Positions 56,950-64,000 of a DNA stretch of 64,000 bases are shown here, one piece after another. Positions within the stretch are counted from its first letter, which is position 1, and every line of letters begins with the position of its first letter. Below the pieces are notes generated by a model. It ran no database searches. It was not told the origin of the DNA and was given only the letters and a program-made list of their open reading frames with translations. Made by a program: the position numbers and the translations under genes. The stretch comes from RPQJ01 sp963706535. Lineage in GTDB: Bacteria > Pseudomonadota > Gammaproteobacteria > Steroidobacterales > Steroidobacteraceae. The DNA is taken from contig CAVPMU010000012.1 in the NCBI GenBank assembly GCA_963706535.1, forward strand, positions 186,001 through 250,000, read 5' to 3'.

Positions 56950-57555
56950 GTGAAACGTGCAAGCAACTCGACTGGTATCGTCGCGGCGGCGGCCGGCCTG
57001 CTCGGACTGTTCCTGCTGTCGGGGGTCGCCCAGGCGGCCATGGCGGTGCCTCCCGACAGCCTACCCGGCGACTCGAGCCTCGCGGGAGCCATGTCCATCT
57101 CGGCGTTTTCGCCGGTGACGACCACGAGCGCATTGCGCAGCGTCACGCTCTACGACGGCACGACGCTCTTCTCGGGCGTGAACTTCACGCAGTTCGAGGT
57201 CAACGTGCCTGCAGCAGGCAACCTGCAGATCCGCCTGAGCGATCTCGCATTCCCTGCGCTGTCCGGTGCGCTCAGCTTCGCGCTGGTGGACGGCGGGGCG
57301 GTGCTCGGGGTGCTGCCAGGGGCGGGTTCGCTGGATCTCGACATCGCCGGACCAGCGGAGTTGTTCGCCTTCGTGTACGCCGTCGGTACGCCGGGCATCG
57401 GAATCGGCAGCTACTACCTGAACATCCGGCACGAGTATCCCGGGCCGATCCCGCTTCCGGCCAGCGTCTGGCTGTTGCTGAGCGGCGCCGCCTGGGGCGG
57501 CTGGTTGGGGCGCAGGCGTCGAGCCTGCGCGGTCCGCGTCGCGAATCGAGCCTAG
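56950..57555 (+). CDS. VPLPA-CTERM-like exported protein 4
   Basis: 201 residues from GTG 56950 with GAGGAGG-like sequence upstream. Signal peptide (GLFLLSGVAQA), a beta-rich body, and a C-terminal tail IPLPASVWLLLSGAAWGGWL followed by RRRR and 11 further residues. Val is replaced by Ile in the motif and the tail extends past the Arg cluster, so processing could differ. Lies just before the second export module. Confidence 0.8.
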   Translation: MKRASNSTGIVAAAAGLLGLFLLSGVAQAAMAVPPDSLPGDSSLAGAMSISAFSPVTTTSALRSVTLYDGTTLFSGVNFTQFEVNVPAAGNLQIRLSDLAFPALSGALSFALVDGGAVLGVLPGAGSLDLDIAGPAELFAFVYAVGTPGIGIGSYYLNIRHEYPGPIPLPASVWLLLSGAAWGGWLGRRRRACAVRVANRA

Positions 57556-57653
57556 GCCGCACACCGCCCCCTCCCGCCGGTCGCCGGCGACGCGCCGTGA
57601 TGGCCCGTTCGCCGGCTTCCCTGTAATGCCCGGGTCATACAAATGAAGTAACT

Positions 57654-58298
57654 ATGCACGCTCCGTCGTCGCGTCAACACGGGAACCGCAAGATCGTGAG
57701 CTACTCGACCCCAGGCGCGCGCCAGCGCCGAATTCGTGCGACCGCCCAGCTTTGCTTGCTCGCACTGGCGAGCGTCGCGGCCAGTGCCGCCGACACGCCG
57801 TCGCCTCCGCCGGAGCCGTATCGCGTGCACGCCGGCGACGTCCTGATCGTGTCGGTGTGGAAGGAACCCGACCTGCAGGGTGAAGTCCTCGTGCGTTCGG
57901 ATGGCGGACTGTCGTTTCCTCTGACCGGCGACATCACGGCTGCGGGCATGACCGTCGAGGACCTGCGTCAGGAGATCACGCGGCGCCTCGAAGAGTACGT
58001 GCCCGAGGCCGTGGTGACCGTGGCGCTCAAGGCCTCGGGTGGCAACCGCATCTATGTGCTCGGCAAGGTCAATCGGCCCGGCGAGTTCCCCTTCGAAAAG
58101 CCGGTGGACGTCATGCAGGCCATCAGTCTCGCCGGAGGCATGACGCCCTATGCGTCGCCGAACTCGATCCACATCCTGCGTCGCCTGCCCGGCGGCCGGC
58201 AGGATGCCATCCGGTTCCGCTACTCGGACGTCGAGCAGGGTACGAGCCTCGAGCAGAACATCGTCCTCCGGGGCGGCGACACCGTCGTCGTGCCGTGA
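57654..58298 (+). CDS. Wza-like polysaccharide export protein
   Basis: 214 residues. Signal sequence (about 30-46, LCLLALASVAASA) after a basic N-region, then a Poly_export domain (YRVHAGDVLIVSVWKEPDLQG, GLSFPLTGDITAAGMT) and a SLBB domain (NRIYVLGKVNRPGEFPFEKP, AISLAGGMTPYASPN). Much shorter than E. coli Wza (about 380) and without an obvious lipobox, as in the PEP-CTERM-locus export proteins (TIGR03027-like, by recollection). Its stop overlaps the OMP gene. Confidence 0.87.
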   Translation: MHAPSSRQHGNRKIVSYSTPGARQRRIRATAQLCLLALASVAASAADTPSPPPEPYRVHAGDVLIVSVWKEPDLQGEVLVRSDGGLSFPLTGDITAAGMTVEDLRQEITRRLEEYVPEAVVTVALKASGGNRIYVLGKVNRPGEFPFEKPVDVMQAISLAGGMTPYASPNSIHILRRLPGGRQDAIRFRYSDVEQGTSLEQNIVLRGGDTVVVP

Positions 58299-59452
58299 TG
58301 GCGCGCCCGGGATCACGGCGGCTGGCCCTCGTGGTGCTCGCGACCGGCGTGGTCCCGGCGCTGCACGCGGAGGAACTGCGCATCGAGCCGAGCGCCGGTG
58401 CGCAGACCTCGTACAACGACAACCCGACCCTCGTCGCGGACGACGCGGAGGCCGTGTTCGGCGTGATCGCGGATGCGGGCCTCGCGGCGAGCTGGGGCGC
58501 GGAACAATGGCGCTGGAGCCTCGCGCCGAAGCTGGTGGCACGCCGCTACGACGGCGAGACCGATCTCGACTCGCTGGACACGTATGTCACCGCCGGATAC
58601 GCGCGCGCGCTCGAGCGCGGCAGCTTCGACCTGGGTGTGTCGTACGCGCAAGAGTACACGCTCACGAGCAACTTCGTGGCGACCGGCGTGGTGGACGAGA
58701 ACGTGCCGCGGCAAGTGGTGGCGCTGAACGCGGCGGCCACCCGCCAGTTCGGCGAACGGCTCAGCCTGCTCGGCCAGCTCGGTCACCAGGACGTGAGCTA
58801 TGACGGCGGGCTGCGCTGGGGGCTGCGCGACTACGACTACTGGTCAGCCAGCGGCTCACTGCAGTATGGCCTGCGCGAGCGAACGCAGGCCAGCCTGGTC
58901 CTGCGCCTGGCTCAACTGGAGGTTCCGCTGACGGAGCAGACCTCGCGCGAACTGTCACTGGGCCTCGGCGTCGATCACGAGTGGAGCGAGCGCTGGAGCA
59001 TGGGTCTTTCCGCGGGTCCGTCGTTCTCCGACGCCGACGGCGGCCCGCGCAGCACCGGCTACTCGTACCGGGCCACCCTGGACGGCGACTGGGAGCGAGC
59101 CACGCTCACGCTCGGCGGCGAGCGCGTGCTGAGCCCGGATGCCGCGCAGGGTCGGCTGCAGACGCGCGACGTGCTGCGCGGCACCGTCACCTACCGCCAC
59201 AGTCACGCATTCGAAACGAGCGCCTACGTGCGAGACGAGCGTTATTCGGACGTCGCCGATGCCGGCGTGCGCAGGGGCACGAGCTACGGCACGCTGCTCG
59301 GCGGCTTCAGTCTCCGCTGGCGTCCGGACGAAGCCTGGTCCTGGGTCCTCTCGTACACACGCACGATTCGCGATACCGAGCACTCACCGAGCTCCAACAG
59401 TCTGGGCGCGGGCCTCGTGTGGCGCGGCCGCGCACGCTCGTCTTCGCACTGA
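58295..59452 (+). CDS. Outer-membrane beta-barrel protein of EPS export module
   Basis: 385 residues from GTG 58295. Signal peptide (VVPALHA), then repeated amphipathic strands: LRIEPSAGAQTSYNDNPTL, WSLAPKLVARRYDGETD, YWSASGSLQYGLRERTQASL, YSYRATLDGDWERATLTLGG, ending LGAGLVWRGRARSSSH. Matches the uncharacterised OMP found beside Wza and Wzc in PEP-CTERM loci (TIGR03016-like, by recollection). May form or gate the outer-membrane exit, compensating for the short Wza. Confidence 0.82.
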   Translation: MMARPGSRRLALVVLATGVVPALHAEELRIEPSAGAQTSYNDNPTLVADDAEAVFGVIADAGLAASWGAEQWRWSLAPKLVARRYDGETDLDSLDTYVTAGYARALERGSFDLGVSYAQEYTLTSNFVATGVVDENVPRQVVALNAAATRQFGERLSLLGQLGHQDVSYDGGLRWGLRDYDYWSASGSLQYGLRERTQASLVLRLAQLEVPLTEQTSRELSLGLGVDHEWSERWSMGLSAGPSFSDADGGPRSTGYSYRATLDGDWERATLTLGGERVLSPDAAQGRLQTRDVLRGTVTYRHSHAFETSAYVRDERYSDVADAGVRRGTSYGTLLGGFSLRWRPDEAWSWVLSYTRTIRDTEHSPSSNSLGAGLVWRGRARSSSH

Positions 59453-59462
59453 GACTCCGTCG

Positions 59463-61244
59463 ATGAATGCCCAAGCCCCGGCCTTCGACACGATCTACGC
59501 GACGAGTGACGGTCCCGGTCTCGTCGAGCGCCTCGCGACGCTGCGCCGCCGCCGCCGTCCGGCGCTGATCACGTTGGCCACGGTCCTGGCGCTGACCCTG
59601 GCTGTGGCACTCGCCTGGCCACCGACCTATCGTTCCTCCGGCACCGTGCTGATCGAGCAGCAGGAAGTCCCGGTGGAATTCGTGCGCGCCGCCGTGACGA
59701 GCTTCGCCGACCAGCGCGTGCGGACCATCGGCCAGCGGGTCATGACGACCGCGAACCTGCTCGAGGTGGTCCGCAAGTACGACCTCTATCCCGAGCGACG
59801 GCAGCGCGAGCCGCGCGAGAAACTGCTGGCCCGAATGCGTGACGACATCGGGCTCGAGATGATCAGTGCGGACGTGGTGGACCCGCGGCAGGGCCGCCCC
59901 ACCAAGGCGACCATCGCCTTCAGCGTGAGTTTCGACAGCCGCTCACCACAGCTCGCGGCCAGGGTGGCGAACGAACTCACCACGCTGTACCTGAACGAGA
60001 ACCTCGCCTCGCGGCGCCAGCTGGCGGAGGGCACGGCGGACTTCCTCGCGGACGAAGTCGAACGCGTCGGTGCGGAGGTGAGCGCACTCGAGGCGCGCAT
60101 CGCGGATTTCAAGAGCGCCCATGCCGACGCCCTCCCCGAGTTGTCGCAGGCCAATCTCCAGCTCATGTCGCGCGCCGACGAGGAGTTGCGGTCCACCGAA
60201 ACCCGAATGCGTTCCCTCGACCAGCAGATCGTCTATCTCGACGCGCAGCTCGCGCAGATCGAGCCGGTCGGCACCACCTATTTGGAGACGGGGCAGCGCG
60301 TTCTCACGACCTCGCAACGCCTGAAGGCGCTGCGCACCCAGCTCGCGAGTGCGTCGGCGTTGTATGGACCGAACCACCCGGACGTGCAGCGGCTGAGCCG
60401 GGAGGTGGCGGGCCTCGAGCGGGAGGTCGGTGCGGCGGAGGCTGGCAACGATCTGGTGCGCCAGCTCGAGGACGCGCAGGGCCGGCTCCTCGAGGCGCGT
60501 ACTCGCTACTCGGTGACGCACCCGGATGTGCGAGCTCTCGAGCGCATGGTGGCGGCCATCGAGTCGGCGATGCGTGCCTCGAGCGTGACATCCGCCAGGC
60601 TGGCGCGCGTCGAGTCGCCGGACAATCCGGCCTACATCCAGGTGCGGGCCCAACGCGAGGCGGCGTCCACTGAGCGGGTGTCGCTGCTAGCGCAGGCCGC
60701 GGCACTGCGTGGACGCATCGCGGCCTTCGAGAACCGCCGCGCGCAATCACCCGCCGTCGAGCGTGAGTACAGCGCTCTGGCGCGTGAACTGCAGGGCGCG
60801 CAGCTCAAGTACCAGGAAGTCCGCCAGAAGCAGATGGAAGCACGGGTGGCCTCGAACCTCGAGGCGGAGCAGAAAGGCGAGCGCTTCACGCTGATCGACC
60901 CGCCGCTGCTGCCGGAGAAGCCCGTGAGCCCCAATGTGCCGCTGGTATTGGCGCTCGGCGCACTGGCCGCACTGGCCGCGGCGCTCGGAGTCGCGCTGTT
61001 TCTCGACCAGGTGGATGGCAGCGTGCGCGATCGTCGCGACCTGGCCGCGCTGGTGAGCGTCCCGCCGCTGGCCGTCATACCCTGGATAGAGACCGGCGAA
61101 GACGTTGATACGCGTCGCCGCCGATCCCGCCGGCTCGCGCTCGGCGCCGTGGCTGGCTGCGTCGCGGCGCTGACCGCGGCGCATCTCGCGGTGATGCCAC
61201 TGGACGTGCTGTGGCACGTGTTGCTGCGGCGATTCGGCCTGTGA
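59463..61244 (+). CDS. Wzz/GumC-type polysaccharide chain-length determinant, copy 2
   Basis: 593 residues, paralogue of the gene at 11397 (shared VTSFADQRV, LEMISADVVDPR, NLEAEQKGERF, PLDVxW ending). TM helix near 38-58, coiled coils about 195-470, IDPPLLPEKPVSPN, then two C-terminal hydrophobic helices. It is 45 residues longer than copy 1 because a Y-x-x-x-HPDV-x-x-L unit is present twice (YGPNHPDVQRL and YSVTHPDVRAL). ATG 59463 lies 10 bases after the OMP stop; upstream in-frame sequence to 59139 is antisense-like and unlikely. Confidence 0.88.
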   Translation: MNAQAPAFDTIYATSDGPGLVERLATLRRRRRPALITLATVLALTLAVALAWPPTYRSSGTVLIEQQEVPVEFVRAAVTSFADQRVRTIGQRVMTTANLLEVVRKYDLYPERRQREPREKLLARMRDDIGLEMISADVVDPRQGRPTKATIAFSVSFDSRSPQLAARVANELTTLYLNENLASRRQLAEGTADFLADEVERVGAEVSALEARIADFKSAHADALPELSQANLQLMSRADEELRSTETRMRSLDQQIVYLDAQLAQIEPVGTTYLETGQRVLTTSQRLKALRTQLASASALYGPNHPDVQRLSREVAGLEREVGAAEAGNDLVRQLEDAQGRLLEARTRYSVTHPDVRALERMVAAIESAMRASSVTSARLARVESPDNPAYIQVRAQREAASTERVSLLAQAAALRGRIAAFENRRAQSPAVEREYSALARELQGAQLKYQEVRQKQMEARVASNLEAEQKGERFTLIDPPLLPEKPVSPNVPLVLALGALAALAAALGVALFLDQVDGSVRDRRDLAALVSVPPLAVIPWIETGEDVDTRRRRSRRLALGAVAGCVAALTAAHLAVMPLDVLWHVLLRRFGL

Positions 61245-61264
61245 CTCATTCGAGGAGCGTGACC

Positions 61265-62083
61265 GTGACAGGCGTGGACAAGATCCGACGGGCCCTGGAC
61301 CTGCGGCGTGCCGGGCCAGCGCACGCCCCGACGCCCGCGGCGACGCCCGCCGCCGATCAACCGGCCCTGTTCCGGGACAGGCACCGCGAGAGTCCCGCAG
61401 CGCTGACGCGCACGGTGGCCGTGGACCCGGCACGCCTTCGCAACCAGCGGATCCTCGCGCCGGACGACAGCGGCCCGGTCGCCCAGGCCTTCAAGATCCT
61501 GCGCACGCAGGTGCTGCAGTTGCTGGGGCGCGGCGGCCTGAGCTCGCTCGCCGTCATGAGCCCGACGACCCACGATGGACGGACCGTAACGGCCATCAAC
61601 CTCGCGGCGAGCATCGCTGACGACCCGGACCACACGGCGCTGCTCGTGGATCTCGACCTGCGGCGGCCGAGCGTGCACGAGCGATTCGGACTGCGCGTGG
61701 AGCGCGGCGTCGAGAACTGCCTGCTCGGCACGGCGGAGGTGGCGGAGGTCATGGTCCAACCCGGCGGCTATCGCAAGCTCGCGCTGTTGCCGGCCGCGGG
61801 TCCCGTGGCAGGGTCGGCGGAACTGCTGGCGGCCGCTTCGACGCAACGCGCGACACGCGAGATCAACGCGCGGTACAGCAACCGCGTCGTCATCTACGAC
61901 CTGCCGCCGGTGCTCGAGACAGCCGATGCGCTGGCTTTCCTGCCATGCGTGGACGCGGTGCTGCTGATCGCCTGCGAGGGTCGCACGCGGCGCGAGGACG
62001 TCGTGCGCTGCCTGCACATGCTACGCGACACGCCGGTGGTCGGGACGGTGCTCAACGGATCGCGGGAGTCGCGGGGCCTGTAG
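61265..62083 (+). CDS. BY-kinase-like protein, copy 2, with altered Walker A
   Basis: 272 residues from GTG 61265 (GAGGAG at 61252-61257, 7-base spacing). Family features: Walker A' LLVDLDLRRPSVHERFGL and Walker B VVIYDLPPVLETADAL intact, and the CpsD-like loop AQAFKILRTQVL. The Walker A, however, reads SPTTHDGRT: the invariant lysine is Arg106 (codon CGG). No C-terminal Tyr cluster (ends NGSRESRGL). Likely a poor or inactive kinase, perhaps a regulatory partner of the chain-length protein. Earlier in-frame starts overlap that gene. Confidence 0.85.
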   Translation: MTGVDKIRRALDLRRAGPAHAPTPAATPAADQPALFRDRHRESPAALTRTVAVDPARLRNQRILAPDDSGPVAQAFKILRTQVLQLLGRGGLSSLAVMSPTTHDGRTVTAINLAASIADDPDHTALLVDLDLRRPSVHERFGLRVERGVENCLLGTAEVAEVMVQPGGYRKLALLPAAGPVAGSAELLAAASTQRATREINARYSNRVVIYDLPPVLETADALAFLPCVDAVLLIACEGRTRREDVVRCLHMLRDTPVVGTVLNGSRESRGL

Positions 62084-62100
62084 CCCGTGCGGTGCCGCGG

Positions 62101-62955
62101 ATGTACTGTCAGTCCTTCGGGTTCCACGAACGTCCCTTCGCGCTGTCGCCGGACCCGCGCTTCCTGATGCTGACGCCGCGCCACGAGGCCGCGATCACGA
62201 TGCTCGAATACGGGCTCGCGAGCGAGTCGGCGATCAGCGTGCTGACGGGCGAGATCGGCAGCGGCAAGACGACGCTCACCCGCCATCTCGCGAGCCGTCT
62301 CGGGCCGGAGGTCGTGGTCGGCGTCGTCAACCACACGCACCGTGGCTCCGGCCGACTGCTGCAGTGGGCGGCGCTGGCGCTCGGCGTCGAGCCACGCGGA
62401 CGGGGCGTCGCCGGGCTCTATCGCGCATTCGCCGGATTCGTGGCCGAGCAGCGCAGCCACGGACGGCGCGTGCTGCTGATCGTCGACGAGGCGCAGAACC
62501 TCGGGCCGACGCGCCTCGAGGAACTGCGCATCCTGTCGAACGTCAACGACGGCGGTGGTGTGGACCTGCAACTGCTGCTGGTCGGCCAGCCCGAGCTGCG
62601 CGCGACCATGGGGCGCAGGCGGCTGCGCCAGCTCGCGCAGCGGGTCGCCGTCGAATGCAACTTGTCTGGCCTGATGCGTGACGAGACCCACGCCTACGTG
62701 CGGCATCGCCTGGCGGTCGCGGGGGGTCGTCCGGAAATCTTCAGCGCCGGCGCCCTGGACGTGGCGCACCTGCACAGCGGCGGCATCCCGCGCCTCGTGA
62801 ACCAGCTGTGCGACCGGGCGCTGGTGTATGCCTTCGCAGAGCAACGCAGCGAGGTGGACGCGGGCACCATGGAACAGGTGGTACGGGATCGCATCGATGG
62901 CGGCATCTTTCCCGACGCGGCGCCGCGCGAGCAGCGCAGGCGGAAGCGTGCATGA
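62101..62955 (+). CDS. ExeA/GspA-like AAA ATPase, copy 2
   Basis: 284 residues, MYCQSFGFHERPFALSPDPRF. Walker A GEIGSGKTT (K56, the same position as copy 1) and Walker B VLLIVDEAQNLGP; GIPRLVNQLCDRALVYAF near the C-terminus. No peptidoglycan-binding domain. Paralogue of 13902-14762 in the same gene order. ATG 62101 has little Shine-Dalgarno sequence (GCCGCGG), so it may rely on coupling with the kinase-like gene 17 bases upstream. Its stop overlaps the next start (ATGA). Confidence 0.87.
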   Translation: MYCQSFGFHERPFALSPDPRFLMLTPRHEAAITMLEYGLASESAISVLTGEIGSGKTTLTRHLASRLGPEVVVGVVNHTHRGSGRLLQWAALALGVEPRGRGVAGLYRAFAGFVAEQRSHGRRVLLIVDEAQNLGPTRLEELRILSNVNDGGGVDLQLLLVGQPELRATMGRRRLRQLAQRVAVECNLSGLMRDETHAYVRHRLAVAGGRPEIFSAGALDVAHLHSGGIPRLVNQLCDRALVYAFAEQRSEVDAGTMEQVVRDRIDGGIFPDAAPREQRRRKRA

Positions 62956-64000
62956 GCAGCCTGCCGCACATCGAAGTCGCGAACCCGCGCGGAGCGCCAG
63001 GGGCGCGGAGCGTGGCCGTCGAGTCCGCGTCGGTGACCGCGGGGTCGCGCGTCGTGTTCGTCAACCGCTTCTATTACCCGGACATTTCCGCCACCAGCCA
63101 GGTGCTGACGGACCTCGCACGTCGGCTTGCAGTCCTGGGCGCCGACGTGCACGTGGTCTGCTCCCGGCAGCGCTATGAGGCACCGGGCGCCCAACTGCCC
63201 GCAGATGAGCGCATCGACGGAGTGACGGTGCACCGTGTGTGGTCCACGCGCTTCGGACGTGGCCGCCTGCGGCTGCGGGCACTCGACTATCTGAGCTTCT
63301 ATCCGTCCGCAATGCTGGCCGTCCTGCGCCTCGCGCGCAAGCAAGACGTGGTCGTGGTGAAGACCGATCCGCCCCTGCTGTCGGTCGCGGTCGGGCCCGT
63401 GGCGCGGGTGCGCGGCGCACGTGTCGTGAACTGGCTGCAGGACGTGTTCCCGGAAATCGCCGGAACCTCGTCGCCAGTGCGCCTGCCGCCGGCCCTGATG
63501 CGCTGGCTGATGCGCCTGCGCGATGCGTCGCTGCGCGAGGCGAACATGAACGTGGTGCTCGGCCACGGCATGCAGGAATACCTGCGCCGTCGCGACATTC
63601 CAGAAGCCCGGATGCGGATCGTGGAGAACTGGGCGGTCGGCGAGCCGGTGCGGCCGACGCCCGCCAGTGCCAGCGAGCTGCGAAAGTCGCTCGGTTTCGG
63701 CGATCGCTTCGTGGTCGGCTATTCGGGCAACCTGGGGTTCGCCCACGACTACGCGACGATCCACGAGGCCGCACGCTTGCTGCGCGGCGACCCCGAGGTG
63801 GTCTTCCTGATGATCGGCGGCGGTTCGGGAATGCGCGAGCTGGAATCCCGATCGGCCGCTGACGGGCTCCGCAATCTGGTGTTTCTGCCCTATCAGCCGC
63901 GTGAACGCCTGACCGACAGCCTCGCGGCCGCCGACGTGCACCTCGTGACGCTGCGGCCGAAGCTCGAAGGCCTGGTTGTGCCGAGCAAGCTCTACGGCGT
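62952..64000 (+). CDS. GT4 glycosyltransferase (WbuB-like), 3' end outside window
   Basis: Open frame from ATG 62952 to the window edge (349 codons visible of a likely 410-430). N-terminal VVFVNRFYYPDISATSQVLTDLARRL; VVNWLQDVFPEIA resembles the WbuB/FnlA-locus GT4 type; the C-terminal domain starts VVGYSGNLGFAHDYATI and ends at ...VVPSKLYGV, where the donor-binding region continues beyond base 64000. Coupled to the ATPase by overlap. Confidence 0.86.
   Translation, partial: MSSLPHIEVANPRGAPGARSVAVESASVTAGSRVVFVNRFYYPDISATSQVLTDLARRLAVLGADVHVVCSRQRYEAPGAQLPADERIDGVTVHRVWSTRFGRGRLRLRALDYLSFYPSAMLAVLRLARKQDVVVVKTDPPLLSVAVGPVARVRGARVVNWLQDVFPEIAGTSSPVRLPPALMRWLMRLRDASLREANMNVVLGHGMQEYLRRRDIPEARMRIVENWAVGEPVRPTPASASELRKSLGFGDRFVVGYSGNLGFAHDYATIHEAARLLRGDPEVVFLMIGGGSGMRELESRSAADGLRNLVFLPYQPRERLTDSLAAADVHLVTLRPKLEGLVVPSKLYG

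Noticed and set aside
1..64000. CRISPR array, rRNA or tRNA genes, prophage
   Set aside because: No regularly spaced direct repeats, no rRNA-like or tRNA-like stretches and no phage structural genes were seen.

Overview
This is GC-rich DNA with dense, overlapping operons. Gene content points to a gammaproteobacterium: HrpB helicase, TonB/ExbBD, two-partner secretion, an exopolysaccharide (EPS) locus and VPLPA-CTERM proteins. Genus and species cannot be read from the window.

Layout. (1) 1-11158 is mostly housekeeping or accessory: a 3'-truncated hrpB, a vapBC toxin-antitoxin pair, a DUF456 membrane protein, a 600-bp palindrome-rich REP/REPIN-like stretch, HhH and CBS proteins, a phospholipase-D lipoprotein, a ThiF-like zinc protein, a secretin-domain gene broken by an IS630-type element, and threonine aldolase. 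(2) 11397-22492 (+) is EPS operon A: chain-length protein, BY-kinase-like protein, ExeA-like ATPase, WecG-type glycosyltransferase, CapK-like ligase, methyltransferase, GT2, Wzy/WaaL-type membrane protein and two GT4 enzymes. (3) 29076-22402 (-) is a modification and flippase operon: AlgI-like O-acyltransferase, SGNH-like partner (frameshifted), LamG/beta-helix protein, Wzx. (4) 29192-31222 (+) is gmd-fcl for GDP-L-fucose; fcl is frameshifted. Then come a VPLPA-CTERM protein (-), a GT4 and a second flippase. (5) 35166-55378 (+) holds a VPLPA-CTERM protein, an unknown exported protein, TpsB, a giant TpsA (about 3450 aa, frameshifted), a DUF2341-LamG-ExbB fusion, ExbD, TonB, a porin and two small envelope proteins. 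(6) 55466-64000 (+) holds two more VPLPA-CTERM proteins, a ribbon-helix-helix regulator, and a second export module: Wza-like protein, OMP, chain-length protein, kinase-like protein, ATPase, and a GT4 cut by the window edge.

How it fits together (inference). The glycosyltransferases, GDP-fucose enzymes and acylation pair would build a fucosylated, acylated EPS. Wzx, Wzy, Wzc and Wza proteins would assemble and export it. VPLPA-CTERM proteins would be sorted to the surface by an exosortase that is not in this window. The most unusual unit is 36016-55378, where a two-partner-secretion pair sits with a dedicated ExbB/ExbD/TonB motor whose ExbB carries a periplasmic LamG-like domain, plus a porin. 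This may be an energised surface-adhesin or uptake system.

Quality note: fcl and tpsA are each broken by one surplus base in the same 14-base string, and the SGNH gene is broken at a run of seven C. Some of these may be assembly errors.
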